The notes under the pieces were generated by a model. It searched no databases, was not told where the DNA came from, and saw nothing but the letters and a program-made list of their open reading frames with translations. Source: Chitinophaga dinghuensis (GTDB lineage: Bacteria; Bacteroidota; Bacteroidia; Chitinophagales; Chitinophagaceae). Taken from it: DNA of 64,000 nucleotides. The position numbers and the translations under genes are program-made. The DNA lies in the NCBI RefSeq assembly GCF_003259435.1, contig NZ_QLMA01000004.1:558001-622000 (forward strand), given 5' to 3'. This document shows positions 49,975 through 59,900 of this stretch, piece after piece (positions within the stretch are counted from its first letter, which is position 1; every line of letters begins with the position of its first letter).

Positions 49975-52740
49975 TTATAAATTCAGTTCCAGTCGCGCAA
50001 ATAGGAAGCGACCATTGAAGCCGAACTGTGTAGCACGGCGACTGTACAGGAACTGATTATTAGTAGTGTTGTTCGGATTATTCACTTTATCCGGATAGAT
50101 ATCAAACAGGTTGTTGGAGCCTATACTTATTTTCAAAGCCTTTATCAGCTTGTATCCAATCGCCACATCCGTCACCACTTTCGGATCGTAGGTTTGGTAG
50201 AAGTTCGGATCTACGGTGGCTTCCTCTACACTGCCGAAGTACACATTCCGCACAAAGGCATTGAATTTACCAAGAGTATACGATAAAGTGAGGTTCACCT
50301 TTTCGTTAGGCACGCTGCGTTCTAAATAAATGCGGCTGGCACGGCTAAAATAAATATTCTCTTTTCCTGCCAGTTTGGGCGAAGCCTTTACGGGACCAAC
50401 CTGTTGGGTATTCGATACGGTGGCGGCAAGGTCGGCACGGAAGTTACCGGCGCCGGCTCTGGTAGCATAGGAGAGTACGAGGTCTATCCCTTTGGTTTCG
50501 GAGTTGATGGCATTAGCGAAGAAGGCAGCTCTGTTGGCATTGGCCTGTTGTAATAACTGATAGATCTCTTTGTCGGTCGGAGATGCATTCGGCGCATTAC
50601 TACCGGAGAACTGATCGGTATATACAACACGGTCGTCGATGCGGGTGAAGTATCCGTCTACAGTGAGACTGAACTTTCCGAACTGACCGGTTAGGCCGGC
50701 ACTCATACTTTTGGATTTTTCCGGTTTGAGTTTGGGAATACCGAGTAGTTGGGCAGGGCGACTATCATTCGTGAAGGTGCCTACTTCATATGGTTGTCCG
50801 TCTACGAAAAGGGTAGCTGTATTGGAGAAAAAGCGCTGATGCAGGGAAGGAGCTCTGAAACCGGTACTGGCGGAGCCTCGTAGGGCAAACTGTTCACTCA
50901 GTTTATAGCGGGTGGTCAGTTTCCCTGTCAGCGTAGAGCCGAAGTCGTTATAGTTCTCAAAGCGGGCGGCGGCTCCAATGAGGAAACGGCTGTTGAAATT
51001 CAGCTCGGCGTCCACATAGGTGGCAATGGCGCTCCTGGTGGCATCTACGGCATTTTCCGGGCGGAATCCGGGGAATACCTGTGCGCCGCCGGCGCGAGGC
51101 GTACCATCGGGCCCAAATTTAGTATTAATAGGGCCCTGCGGATCTGGTACCAGGATAGGATTGCCTTGTCCATCTACTCCTATCTGTGAAGCGCGACCAT
51201 AATCTGTATAGGAATTTTCGCTACCAGGAATCAGTTTATAACGTTCAAACCGATGTTCTGCACCAAAGCTGATATCCAGTCCACTCAAGGTTTCCAGCCG
51301 GCGGGAGAAGTCCAGGTTCGTCGTATTCTGCGTAAAGACCGGACCGCCTGCGGTAAAGGTAGTAGGAGAGCTTTTTCCCATAGAGGCATTCAGGGAATTG
51401 GCAACGGTGAATTTGAATTCATTTTGTCCCCATGCATTGCTGAGGTCCACTTTCCATGCGCCGAGGTGGCCGCGAATACCCATTGCCAGCGAGCGATCAT
51501 AGATATCGGAGTGAATTTCCGGGAGGAATCCCAGTGGGTATATATCGATGATATTGCGACTGTCGTTGGGAAGTCGGTATACGCCGGCAGCTTCGCCGTT
51601 GCGGTATCCGAGTCCGCCGAATGCATAGATCTCCGCGCCATTTTGCAGTGGCATACTGGCATTCATGAAAACCTGGCTGCTGCGGAGTTTGGACTGGCCT
51701 GCCCGCATGCGTATATCATTACGTGTTATACGATTGGCTACCAGGAAAGAATCCGTTTTATCAATGCCGCCAGGATAAGTACGGTAGATGGGGCCTACCC
51801 AGGGGCCGGAGCGATTGGTATAATTGCGGTAATCGAAGGAACCGCCTACGTTGATGTATCCTCCTTTATCTCCCAGTGGCAGACCGTAATTGACCGCGGT
51901 TTGCACTGTTTGCCCGTCTATGTTGTTGCCCGCTTTCGGCGTAACGTTTGCGCCGGTAGTAACGTTAACGGATAAACGATTAACAGTGCTTTTCAGGATG
52001 ATGTTGATCACGCCGGCAATGGCGTCGGAGCCATATTGAGCGGCAGCTCCATCTCGGAGAATTTCAATACGGTCGATGGCCGCAGTGGGAATGGCATTCA
52101 TGTCTGTGCCTACGGCGCCGCGGCCAAAGGTACCGTTTACATTCACCAGCGCTGTATTATGACGTCGTTTACCATTGACGAGCACCAGCACCTGATCAGG
52201 GCCAAGGCCCCGAAGGGAAGCCGGATCGATGTGATCAGTACCATCTGCCACTGTTTGTGTACCGGAGCTGAAAGAAGGCGCCACATAGTTCAGAATCTGG
52301 TTAATGGTGACCTGAGGGGCATCTGATACGATGCGTTTTACATCAATGACGTCAACAGGTACAGGGGTTTCTGTTTGTGTACGGGGAAGGTTACGGGAAC
52401 CCAGTACTACCAATTCATTCATAGTACCGCTTTCACTAAGCGCAAAGTTCAATTCCAGTTGCTGGCCGGCGACCAGCGTAATGTTTTTGTGTTGTGCTGC
52501 ATAGCCAATATGGCTCACGCTGATGGTATAACTTCCAGGAGCTACCGTAAGGGTATAGTTGCCAGTACTGTTGGCATAGGCGCCTTTATTGGTTTTTTCG
52601 AGGTGCACAGTGACGCCCGGCAGCGGGCCTTTGCTATCAGTAATCTTACCAAAGACAGTAGCTGTCTGGGAGTGTGCCTGCCATGCAAAAGATAGCAGGC
52701 ATGCCCAAAGGAAAATGGGCCGAAGTAACGGGGTTGGCAT
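49975..52740 (-). CDS. TonB-dependent receptor with carboxypeptidase-like N-terminal domain
   Basis: The 921-residue outer-membrane receptor has a signal peptide, a CarboxypepD_reg-like domain (VFGKITDSKGPLPGVTVHL), a plug (PASLRGLGPDQVLVLVNGK; IDRIEILRDGAAAQYGSDA) and a 22-strand-type barrel ending LFARLELNL. The plug and the C-terminal FVRNVYFG-type strands resemble siderophore/vitamin receptors rather than SusC, and no SusD partner follows. Substrate unknown. It is monocistronic, with its own 3' hairpin. Confidence 0.92.
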   Translation of the reverse strand: MPTPLLRPIFLWACLLSFAWQAHSQTATVFGKITDSKGPLPGVTVHLEKTNKGAYANSTGNYTLTVAPGSYTISVSHIGYAAQHKNITLVAGQQLELNFALSESGTMNELVVLGSRNLPRTQTETPVPVDVIDVKRIVSDAPQVTINQILNYVAPSFSSGTQTVADGTDHIDPASLRGLGPDQVLVLVNGKRRHNTALVNVNGTFGRGAVGTDMNAIPTAAIDRIEILRDGAAAQYGSDAIAGVINIILKSTVNRLSVNVTTGANVTPKAGNNIDGQTVQTAVNYGLPLGDKGGYINVGGSFDYRNYTNRSGPWVGPIYRTYPGGIDKTDSFLVANRITRNDIRMRAGQSKLRSSQVFMNASMPLQNGAEIYAFGGLGYRNGEAAGVYRLPNDSRNIIDIYPLGFLPEIHSDIYDRSLAMGIRGHLGAWKVDLSNAWGQNEFKFTVANSLNASMGKSSPTTFTAGGPVFTQNTTNLDFSRRLETLSGLDISFGAEHRFERYKLIPGSENSYTDYGRASQIGVDGQGNPILVPDPQGPINTKFGPDGTPRAGGAQVFPGFRPENAVDATRSAIATYVDAELNFNSRFLIGAAARFENYNDFGSTLTGKLTTRYKLSEQFALRGSASTGFRAPSLHQRFFSNTATLFVDGQPYEVGTFTNDSRPAQLLGIPKLKPEKSKSMSAGLTGQFGKFSLTVDGYFTRIDDRVVYTDQFSGSNAPNASPTDKEIYQLLQQANANRAAFFANAINSETKGIDLVLSYATRAGAGNFRADLAATVSNTQQVGPVKASPKLAGKENIYFSRASRIYLERSVPNEKVNLTLSYTLGKFNAFVRNVYFGSVEEATVDPNFYQTYDPKVVTDVAIGYKLIKALKISIGSNNLFDIYPDKVNNPNNTTNNQFLYSRRATQFGFNGRFLFARLELNL

Positions 52741-52963
52741 AGTTTATAAATTTTGGTTTCTTATAAATTACAAATAAAAATCCGCAATAACAGTGGGTAT
52801 TTCAAGGGTAGGATAGGTATCATAACTAAATAGTGTTTAACTGCATTTGTATAACAGTTGACTGTAAGAATGCAGCAGGAAAAGCGTCTTCCCATATTTA
52901 TCATTGGTCGCTTAAATATGCTGCAGTATGGAGTTGTGTTTGTTTTTTTATTACCTTGAACAC

Positions 52964-53368
52964 ATGAAATCAGATAATACAGAGATAGACCAATTAGTGA
53001 CATCTTTTTTTGGCGTATTTACTAACGTGAATGGACAAACGCCGAATATTGAATTGATTTTTCAACTCTGTATTCCGGAAGCTGTGATTATTAAGAAATC
53101 AGGGCTGATGGAGGAAGTATATAATCTGCAAACCTTTACTGCTCCCAGAAAGCAGCTGTTGACAGATGGTACGCTGACGGGATTTGAAGAGAAAGAAATC
53201 AGTGGCGTAACACAGGTGCTGGGAAATATTGCCCAACGAATCACTAAATACGTGAAGCACGGAATGCTTAATGGCGTCGGGTTCTCCGGAAGTGGAAATA
53301 AACTCTTCCAGTTCATCAAAACCGCTGCCGGCTGGAAAATAGCCGCAGTCGTATGGGAAGATGAATAA
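52964..53368 (+). CDS. NTF2-like (SnoaL/DUF4440-type) small protein
   Basis: The 134-residue protein starts at the ATG at 52964. The succession of an N-terminal helix (IDQLVTSFFGVFTNVNG), a loop, and C-terminal strands (KLFQFIKTAAGWKIAAVVW) is typical of cone-shaped NTF2-like domains. Such proteins may bind or isomerise small molecules, but no catalytic residue pattern is evident. A gene for a protein of unknown type follows after 23 bases, probably in the same operon. Confidence 0.68.
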   Translation: MKSDNTEIDQLVTSFFGVFTNVNGQTPNIELIFQLCIPEAVIIKKSGLMEEVYNLQTFTAPRKQLLTDGTLTGFEEKEISGVTQVLGNIAQRITKYVKHGMLNGVGFSGSGNKLFQFIKTAAGWKIAAVVWEDE

Positions 53369-53391
53369 TTATTTTTTAAACCATATCCTCC

Positions 53392-54186
53392 ATGACACAT
53401 CAACAAATATTAGATAAACTGGCCGCTGGAAAATTGGTACAATCCATCGATGAGGATCTCTCCAAACTGGTATCTGATGCCATGAATATTCAGAAGAATG
53501 ATCACCCCGGGCAGTTGGCTTACTTTCTTCCCAAACTGATGCTGCGCTGGAATTGTGTACTGCTGGCAGACAGGGAGATCTCTATGAATTACCGTCATAA
53601 AACGGTGTTGGCATTGGCGATATTACTGCATAAATACGGCTTTGCAGATCAAAGCATTACGGATAAAGCCATACTGGCCATTGATGCATTAAATGCAGGC
53701 GTAGTATTAAGCGATGATTTTTACCGGAAATCCAATGATATAAAGGCTTTTATTCAAGCGGTACCTGTTCCGTTGAAGAAGAGGCCCTCTGTAGCGGAAA
53801 GCATGACTTTTTACAGAGGAGAGGACGTTATTTCCATTCAAATGGAGCAAAAGTATTATGCGGCGTATATCCATTACATTCAGGGCGTGAATGAGAGTCC
53901 GGTGCTGGAATTCTATGATGGCGAATTTGATCAGGTGCCGAGTTTGAGCGAACTGGAAAAGTTGCCGGCGAGAGGGGCGGTATTCAATGATGGAATAGCC
54001 CGGATATCCTTATACGCAGTAAATGGATTAAAGTTTCTGCCGGATTTGGCGGGGCAGATTCAACTGATTAGTGCCTGCGTTAAGCAGAAGCCTGCAAATG
54101 AACATTTGGAAAAGCCGGACTGGCTGTATACGTTGTCCAATTTATTTGATATGCAGCGTACTATTAAAAGTATGTTTGAGAAATGA
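53392..54186 (+). CDS. Hypothetical protein, possible immunity-like C-terminal barrel
   Basis: I do not recognise this 264-residue protein. The N-terminal 120 residues are helical (LSKLVSDAMNIQKNDHPGQ; TVLALAILLHKYGFADQSI) and the C-terminal half is beta-rich (FYRGEDVISIQMEQKYYAA, VLEFYDGEFDQVP). The latter weakly recalls Imm26-type SH3-like barrels of contact-dependent immunity proteins, by pattern only. There is no signal peptide or membrane helix, so it is cytoplasmic. It follows the NTF2-like gene. Confidence 0.6.
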   Translation: MTHQQILDKLAAGKLVQSIDEDLSKLVSDAMNIQKNDHPGQLAYFLPKLMLRWNCVLLADREISMNYRHKTVLALAILLHKYGFADQSITDKAILAIDALNAGVVLSDDFYRKSNDIKAFIQAVPVPLKKRPSVAESMTFYRGEDVISIQMEQKYYAAYIHYIQGVNESPVLEFYDGEFDQVPSLSELEKLPARGAVFNDGIARISLYAVNGLKFLPDLAGQIQLISACVKQKPANEHLEKPDWLYTLSNLFDMQRTIKSMFEK

Positions 54187-54188
54187 TT

Positions 54189-54258
54189 TAGGGAGACACG
54201 GTGCCGACTGTACGCAGTGAGCACATAGTGAGAGGAGCGAATGTCATCTCCCGAAATA
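54189..54258. repeat. Complete copy of a dispersed GGGAGA-ended repeat
   Basis: The element runs from TAGGGAGACACGG to GAATGTCATCTCCCGAAA, with inverted ends GGGAGA and TCTCCC about 62 bases apart. Related ends occur at 20206-20229, at 39574-39633 and, as CGTGTCTCCCGA next to GTACGCA, at 26171-26188. Length and ends suggest a REP- or MITE-like family. Confidence 0.55.
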
Positions 54259-54287
54259 TCCAACACAACAACTCAGTTTTTCAATAT

Positions 54288-54327
54288 ACAGGCTTCCGTA
54301 TTATAAATGCGGAAGCCTGTCTTGTTT
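54288..54327. terminator. Terminator between the hypothetical gene and a convergent hydrolase
   Basis: ACAGGCTTCCG (54288-54298) and CGGAAGCCTGT (54310-54320) form a perfect 11-bp stem, followed by CTTGTTT on the plus strand; A-rich sequence on the other side gives T residues for the minus strand. Confidence 0.82.
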
Positions 54328-55024
54328 ATGCCGCCAGGAACGGTTCCAGGATGGCGTTAAATGCTGCCGGTCTTTCCATCATTGGCGCATGGCCGCATTC
54401 AGGTAGCATCACCAGTGTGGCATTGGGAAGATAATGATGGAACTCGCGGGCTACATCAGGCGGCGTTACCCTGTCGTCTTCTCCCCAGATCAATAAAGTT
54501 GGGGTGGGGATTTCCGGCAGCTGTGCCGCTACGTAGTTGCGATTGGCGGATTTGGCTGTTTTAACAATACCAAAGCATTTTCGTATATCCCTGGTAGTAT
54601 TGAAAACTTCCTCTACGAGGGCATCCGTGGCTGTAGCCGGATCATAAAAAATATTGGCCACACGTTCACGGATATACGCATAATTCCCACGTTTAGGGAA
54701 ACTGCCCAGACTGGTGTTTTCGTATAGTCCGGAACTGCCTGTCAGCACCAGTTTAGCTACTTTTTCCGGATGCCGGTGTGTGTAGAGAATAGACACATGC
54801 CCGCCTAAGGAATTGCCTACGAGAATAACGTTTTCCAGTTCATTATTGATGATATAGCTTTCCAGGAAATCTACCAGGTATTCCAGTTTATCTTGATGAT
54901 GATCGTCGTATATGGGTAAGGGTGGGATATGAATATTGTAATGAGATTGGAAATGCGCCGTAACGCCTTCCCAGTTGCTTAAACCGCCAAAAAGTCCATG
55001 TAATAGAATAAGACTTTGCTTCAT
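54326..55024 (-). CDS. Alpha/beta hydrolase
   Basis: The 232-residue cytoplasmic protein (start at the ATG complementary to 55022-55024) has LLHGLFGGLSNWEGV (oxyanion loop), the elbow VGNSLGGHVSILY (Ser near residue 91), an acid in WGEDDRVTPPDVA and the catalytic His in PECGHAPMMERP. It resembles MenH/MhpC-type single-domain hydrolases. It lies 48 bases after a Crp/Fnr gene on the same strand, so it may be controlled by that regulator. Substrate unknown. Confidence 0.88.
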   Translation of the reverse strand: MKQSLILLHGLFGGLSNWEGVTAHFQSHYNIHIPPLPIYDDHHQDKLEYLVDFLESYIINNELENVILVGNSLGGHVSILYTHRHPEKVAKLVLTGSSGLYENTSLGSFPKRGNYAYIRERVANIFYDPATATDALVEEVFNTTRDIRKCFGIVKTAKSANRNYVAAQLPEIPTPTLLIWGEDDRVTPPDVAREFHHYLPNATLVMLPECGHAPMMERPAAFNAILEPFLAA

Positions 55025-55072
55025 CTTTTTTTGATACAAAGCTATATACCTGTCTTAAGGATGGTTGTGATT

Positions 55073-55681
55073 TCAGTCACAATAGTTGCGCGATTTATTC
55101 AACAGGAACAAACGGGCCCTGCTAATGGCTTCCCGGCTGGTATAGAGGTATCGGGCGATATTGGTAAGCGATATTTTTTTGATGATGGCCGGACGTCTTT
55201 CCAACAGATATTTATACCGTTGCAAAGGCGTTTTAAGCGACAGGATATACTGATGCTCTGACTGTTGTTCCACCAGTTCCTGGAATAGTTGTAGGTTGAC
55301 TTGCAGGAGATTAGGATGATTCTTCTGGAATGGGAGTAATCGTTTGGCATTCATTTTCAGGATAACGGCATCTTCCATCGCGATGATACTGATGGCAGAA
55401 GGGGCTTTCTTCGTATAGCTTTCGCAATTGGCAAGAAAATCGTCTGCCATGCCGAAGCGCACAATTTTTTCGTTTCCTTCTTCGTCTGTGATAGCGAATT
55501 TAAACATACCGGATATCACAAAGGCTGATTCACGCGCTATTTTGCCATAACGTAAAAAGGCATCTCCTTTGCGGATATGTTTGATGGAGGCTATATTATC
55601 GAGCAGTGACCATTCTTCCGGGGTGATTACCGGATATTTCTGCATCAGGCGTTCGTAATGGGAGGGAAGATTTGTTATCAT
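55073..55681 (-). CDS. Crp/Fnr family transcriptional regulator
   Basis: The 202-residue protein has a cNMP-binding-type roll (HIRKGDAFLRYGKIARESAFV; KIVRFGMADDFLANCESYT) and a C-terminal winged helix ending in ISLTNIARYLYTSREAISRA. It is typical of small Bacteroidota Crp-like regulators lacking cAMP-contact residues. Its gene precedes the alpha/beta hydrolase gene on the same strand. Signal unknown. Confidence 0.88.
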   Translation of the reverse strand: MITNLPSHYERLMQKYPVITPEEWSLLDNIASIKHIRKGDAFLRYGKIARESAFVISGMFKFAITDEEGNEKIVRFGMADDFLANCESYTKKAPSAISIIAMEDAVILKMNAKRLLPFQKNHPNLLQVNLQLFQELVEQQSEHQYILSLKTPLQRYKYLLERRPAIIKKISLTNIARYLYTSREAISRARLFLLNKSRNYCD

Positions 55682-55843
55682 AGCAGCCGCAAATTAGGAA
55701 AAAGTCAGGAATCCGGAAATAATCCGCCAATGGCCGGGTATGTTGGAGGCCCCTAATGGGAATATGTCCAGTAAAGGATTTGCTAAAAAAGGGTTATCTT
55801 GCATGATTACATGCATTGATGATATTCAATAAATAAAGATAAT

Positions 55844-56149
55844 ATGTCTATAAACGAAGATTTAAATGCTGAATTTGGTACAGATCCGTATGAGAAATTT
55901 CGTTCATTATTACAGCAGTCACTAGTATTTCCGACAGAATATACTTTTAAGTTTATTATTAAGGCAGACGAGGATAAATCGGCCGAGCTGAAGTCCATCT
56001 TTGCAAATACCAATGCAGCGATTACGGTTAACAATTCGTCTACAGGAAAATACAAGTCATTTACTGTAAGGGTGAATGTAGCCGATGAGGAAGAAGTTAT
56101 TAAATACTATAAAGAAGTATCGAAGATAGATTCTGTGATCATGTTATAG
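55844..56149 (+). CDS. DUF493 family (YbeD-like) protein
   Basis: The 101-residue protein has the DUF493 ferredoxin-like fold pattern: FPTEYTFKFIIKADEDKS (strand 1), a helix, STGKYKSFTVRVNVADEEE (strands 2-3), then a helix and VIML. E. coli YbeD sits near lipoate ligase genes and binds small ligands in an ACT-like manner; the function here is not known. It stands alone, with a strong terminator 21 bases later. Confidence 0.88.
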   Translation: MSINEDLNAEFGTDPYEKFRSLLQQSLVFPTEYTFKFIIKADEDKSAELKSIFANTNAAITVNNSSTGKYKSFTVRVNVADEEEVIKYYKEVSKIDSVIML

Positions 56150-56170
56150 GGAAAGATATTCCTGTTTTGA

Positions 56171-56209
56171 AACGGCGGTGCGATCTGATGATCGCACCGC
56201 CGTTTTTTT
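56171..56209 (+). terminator. Rho-independent terminator of the DUF493 gene
   Basis: AACGGCGGTGCGATC and GATCGCACCGCCGTT form a perfect 15-bp stem with a 4-base loop, followed by TTTTTA. This is one of the strongest terminators in the window. Confidence 0.93.
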
Positions 56210-56269
56210 ATGGGATTAGTTTACTATACAGCGCTTGAATACTGCTGAAATGAGCAGGCAGGGGGAATA

Positions 56270-56303
56270 AAAAAAACAGTTTCAAATGAATGAAACTGTT
56301 TTT
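56270..56303. terminator. Second terminator-like hairpin
   Basis: AAAAAACAGTTTCA and TGAAACTGTTTTT form a 12-13 bp stem with a 6-base loop, flanked by A- and T-runs. It lies in the 300-base gene-free stretch 56150-56449 between convergent genes and may act in both directions. Nothing else was seen in that gap apart from the two flanking terminators. Confidence 0.7.
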
Positions 56304-56392
56304 AAGTAATGCTCATGCAAAAAATTGAAAAACCGGTGAGAGCACCAGTCTCGTTTTGTCCTTGTATTAATTACAGTATGCCCATTTCAGTA

Positions 56393-56439
56393 ATATTAAA
56401 AATTGGAGGATACGACCGGCAAGTCAGTCTGTATCCTCC
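56393..56439 (-). terminator. Terminator of the TonB receptor-lipoprotein operon
   Basis: GGAGGATAC (56405-56413) and GTATCCTCC (56431-56439) pair perfectly with a 17-base loop; on the minus strand AATTTTTAAT follows. It is 11 bases past the lipoprotein stop codon. Confidence 0.8.
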
Positions 56440-56449
56440 CGTTGGCAGG

Positions 56450-56953
56450 TTATTTCATGGTAACGAACTTGGTCTGCGAAACAGATGCCACTTTATTATC
56501 TGTAGTACGTACATAGATAAAGAGGCTGTAAGATTTACCGCTAACCAGTTTAGACAGTTTCAGGTTTAAATTACCTGAGATGATATTGGTGTTTGGATAG
56601 CTAGCAGGTGTCAGTGTGGTAGATACGCCGCTATTGCCGGTAGCTGCCGATGCTGTTACATTCCAGCTGGCAAAGTGTATACTGTCGACCAGTGCAGGCT
56701 TACCGCTGGTAGGTACATCATACCATGCAAAATCCAAAGTACCTGGATCTGCTTTTGTAATAGCGCCACCGAAAGTAACCTGGATCACATCAGCCGGTGC
56801 GAAAGGACCTGTCTGACGTAATAAACCCATACTGGTTACTTCAATATTAGGCAGTGCTTTTTCCAATTGCAACTTGATATCATCGTTGTTCTTTGTGCAA
56901 GAATACAACAGTACAGAAACCAGGCAGGCGGAGATATATGTTAACTTTTTCAT
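56450..56953 (-). CDS. Hypothetical lipoprotein partner of the TonB receptor
   Basis: The 167-residue lipoprotein (lipobox LLYSC) has a beta-sandwich-like body (FAPADVIQVTFGGAITKAD; LKLSKLVSGKSYSLFIYVR) resembling an Ig or fibronectin-type fold. No family is recognised. Its gene is 18 bases downstream of the Oar-type receptor gene and shares its terminator, so the pair likely works together at the cell surface. Confidence 0.72.
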   Translation of the reverse strand: MKKLTYISACLVSVLLYSCTKNNDDIKLQLEKALPNIEVTSMGLLRQTGPFAPADVIQVTFGGAITKADPGTLDFAWYDVPTSGKPALVDSIHFASWNVTASAATGNSGVSTTLTPASYPNTNIISGNLNLKLSKLVSGKSYSLFIYVRTTDNKVASVSQTKFVTMK

Positions 56954-56971
56954 GATAATTATGGTATTAAA

Positions 56972-59900
56972 TTAGAAACTATAACGTGCACCCAGTTGCA
57001 TAGACCATGTGCTGGAACCGCTGTTAACGTTCTGGTAAGGAGTGGTGTACAGTACGCCATTATAATTCTGCATGCGATAAACAGGCTGGCCATCTGTACC
57101 AACGCTTCTGTATACCAGTGGTTGGGTGGTAGTAGTCTGTTTCTGAATACCCCAGTATTTATTCAGGAGATTCGGCAGGTTGAGGATATCAGCGCTGAAC
57201 TGCAGGGTGTGTTTAGTTTTACCGGATTTGATGTAGAACTCCTGCATGAATCTTGCCGCCAGGTCATTATACCAAGGGGCCTGCGCAGCATTTCTCTGTG
57301 TATAAGAACCACGGTGTTTAGCCAGATAAGGTGTGTTGTTGATGAACTTATCTAATGCAGCCGCTTGTTGATCAGCGGTGAAGTTGTAAGTAACGCCATT
57401 CACAGTTACGCTGTATGGTTCGAACACCAGTTCATTACCTTTCTTAGGGATATACATCAGGTCCTGGTTGTTACCATCGCCATTCAGGTCGCCGTTCACT
57501 CTGTAAGTCAGGTTGCCACTTGGAGCGCCCTGGTAAACCAGAGAGATAGTAGTAGCAGCGTGAGACAGATACTCAAAGCGGTAAGACAGCATGCTCACGA
57601 TTCTGTGACGGGTGGCAGCAGCAGATGGATTCATTTCCAGGTCGTTGCTGGTAGCTACAGTAGCATTACCGTTCCATACGGAATATGCCTGAGAACCGCT
57701 GTTAGCAGAGATGTCCTGCGCTTTCGTATAGGTGTAAGCGATAGAACCGTAGAATCCTTTGGTGAAAGCTTTGGTCAGTTGTGCAGTTAATGCATAAGAA
57801 TAACCTTTGTTGGTGTTTTCTACGATAATAGCAGAACCGATATTTGGATAGATGTATCTGTCGGTATTAGCAGTAGATACATAACGAGGTCTGTTATCCG
57901 GGCCATTGAAGATACCGGTTGGATCTTTCAGGTTGGCGTTGCGGAATCTGATCGCATTGATATCTTTAGTGATCAATCCTTCCAGGGTGAAACTGTAGCC
58001 ATGGCCCAGGTTCTTATCGATAGCCAGGTCTGTTCTGAAGATCTGTGGGAACTTGAAGTTACGGTCGATCATCACGATGTTGCTTGGAATAGAAGTTCCG
58101 GCAACAGGAGGGAACATGCTTGCGTATGCATCCAGTTTAGGATCAAATACCATGTTCTTCAGTTTGGCGGCATCATCCGGGTTGGTATTTTTCAGTGCCA
58201 CACTGTTCTGGTACATACCAGAGTTGGTAGGCATATTAGTTAACCATACAAAAGGAGCCATACCATTGAAAATGCCGGTGCTACCGCGGATAATCAGAGA
58301 TTTGTCTCCCAATACATCCCATCTTGCACCTACGCGTGGAGAAATGTTCACTCTTGGTGAAGGCCATTGACCATCATAATGTACCAGGTTACCATCTTTG
58401 TCAGGGAAAGTCAGCGCAGTAATAGCTGGGTTTTCCAATGCTTTCTGCAGGTAGATAGGTTTATCTGCACGCAGACCGATTGTTACTTTCAGACGGTTGT
58501 TTACTCTGATTTCATCTTGTGCATACAGGGCAGCCTGGCCATATTTCAACTCAGCAGAGTATACTGCTTTTTGTCCAGGTACCATGGAGTACGCATAAGA
58601 ATAATAGATAGGCGCTTGTTCTGTAACAAAATCATTCAGTGAGTTGTAGATATAGTAACTCTGTGCGCCTGGCATGAACATGTTACCTACCATTTGGTAT
58701 TCGTAAGAAACCCCGGCAGTTAAAGAGTGTTTTCCAGTATAATAAGAGAAGTTATCTGTTGCGCTCCAAACTTTGTTCAGTACATCGTTATTGTAGCTAT
58801 ATGGCTCATAACCGAAGCTCATGTAGTTGTGTGGAGTAGTAGTACCATCGAAGATTTCCACGAAAGGAAAATCGGCGCTGTTGGTAATCCTGGTATCCTG
58901 GATTTTGGTGCTGGTCACCAAAAGGCTGTTGGATATTTTACCATAGTTACTGTTCAGTTCCAATGTACCAGTTCTTACAGTATGTTTGAAACCATAGAAA
59001 GAATTGGAGAATACCATGGATCTGTTACTCAGCCTGCTGTTTGGCAGAGAAGAGATAGATGCAGTAGTACCTGGTAAAGCGAATCCACCGCCGCCGATGA
59101 TAGAAGAAGCATTGATAGAAGAAGGATCTTCATTGCTTACAAAATCACTGAATTTAGCAGTCAGTTTATGATGATCGTTGATGTTCCAGTCGACCTTCGC
59201 AAGGTACTTGTAGTTTGTTTTAGCAGCAGAAGGGTAGTTGTCATACACTCCTGGATCGTAGCCATAACGTTTCTTCAGGAAGTCGGCCAGTTTCGCCAGA
59301 GAGTCGATTGGAGTAGAAGAGGCGTTACCCACATTCTTACTACCATTAGCCACATAGTTCGTTACTCTTGCACCGGAGTTAGCTTCATACTCGCCATTCA
59401 GGAAGAAGAACAGTTTGTTTTTGATGATTGGTCCGCCGATAGTTCCGCCGTAAGTCTTTCTGGAAGAGCTGGAAGCAGGGTCCAATTTAACATCGCCTAC
59501 ATTACGACCGTTGAATGACTGATCGCGGTAGAATCCATATACGCTACCGTGGAATTCGTTGGTACCGCTTTTAGTAACAGCGTTGATACCAGCGCCGGTG
59601 AAGCCGGACTGACGAACGTCTACAGGAGCGATGCTTACAGAAATCTCGTCGAAGGCATCCAATGAAATAGGAGGTGCACCGCCACCAGGCAATGGATCTG
59701 TACTCAGACCAAAGCTGTTATTCAGGTTGGCGCCATCTACTTTCAGGTTATTGTAATAACCGCTTCTGCCTGCGAAAGAGTTACCACCACTGGATTGTGG
59801 CGTAAGCTTGGTGAAGTCGGTGATGCTACGGTTGAAACTAGGCATGCTGGAAAGCGTTCTTGAATCAAAGACAGTAGCAGCGCCACTTTTCTCGGTAGCG

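Noticed and set aside
51253..51975. A 240-codon open frame antisense to the TonB receptor gene
   Set aside because: It lies fully inside the receptor gene and lacks any domain pattern.
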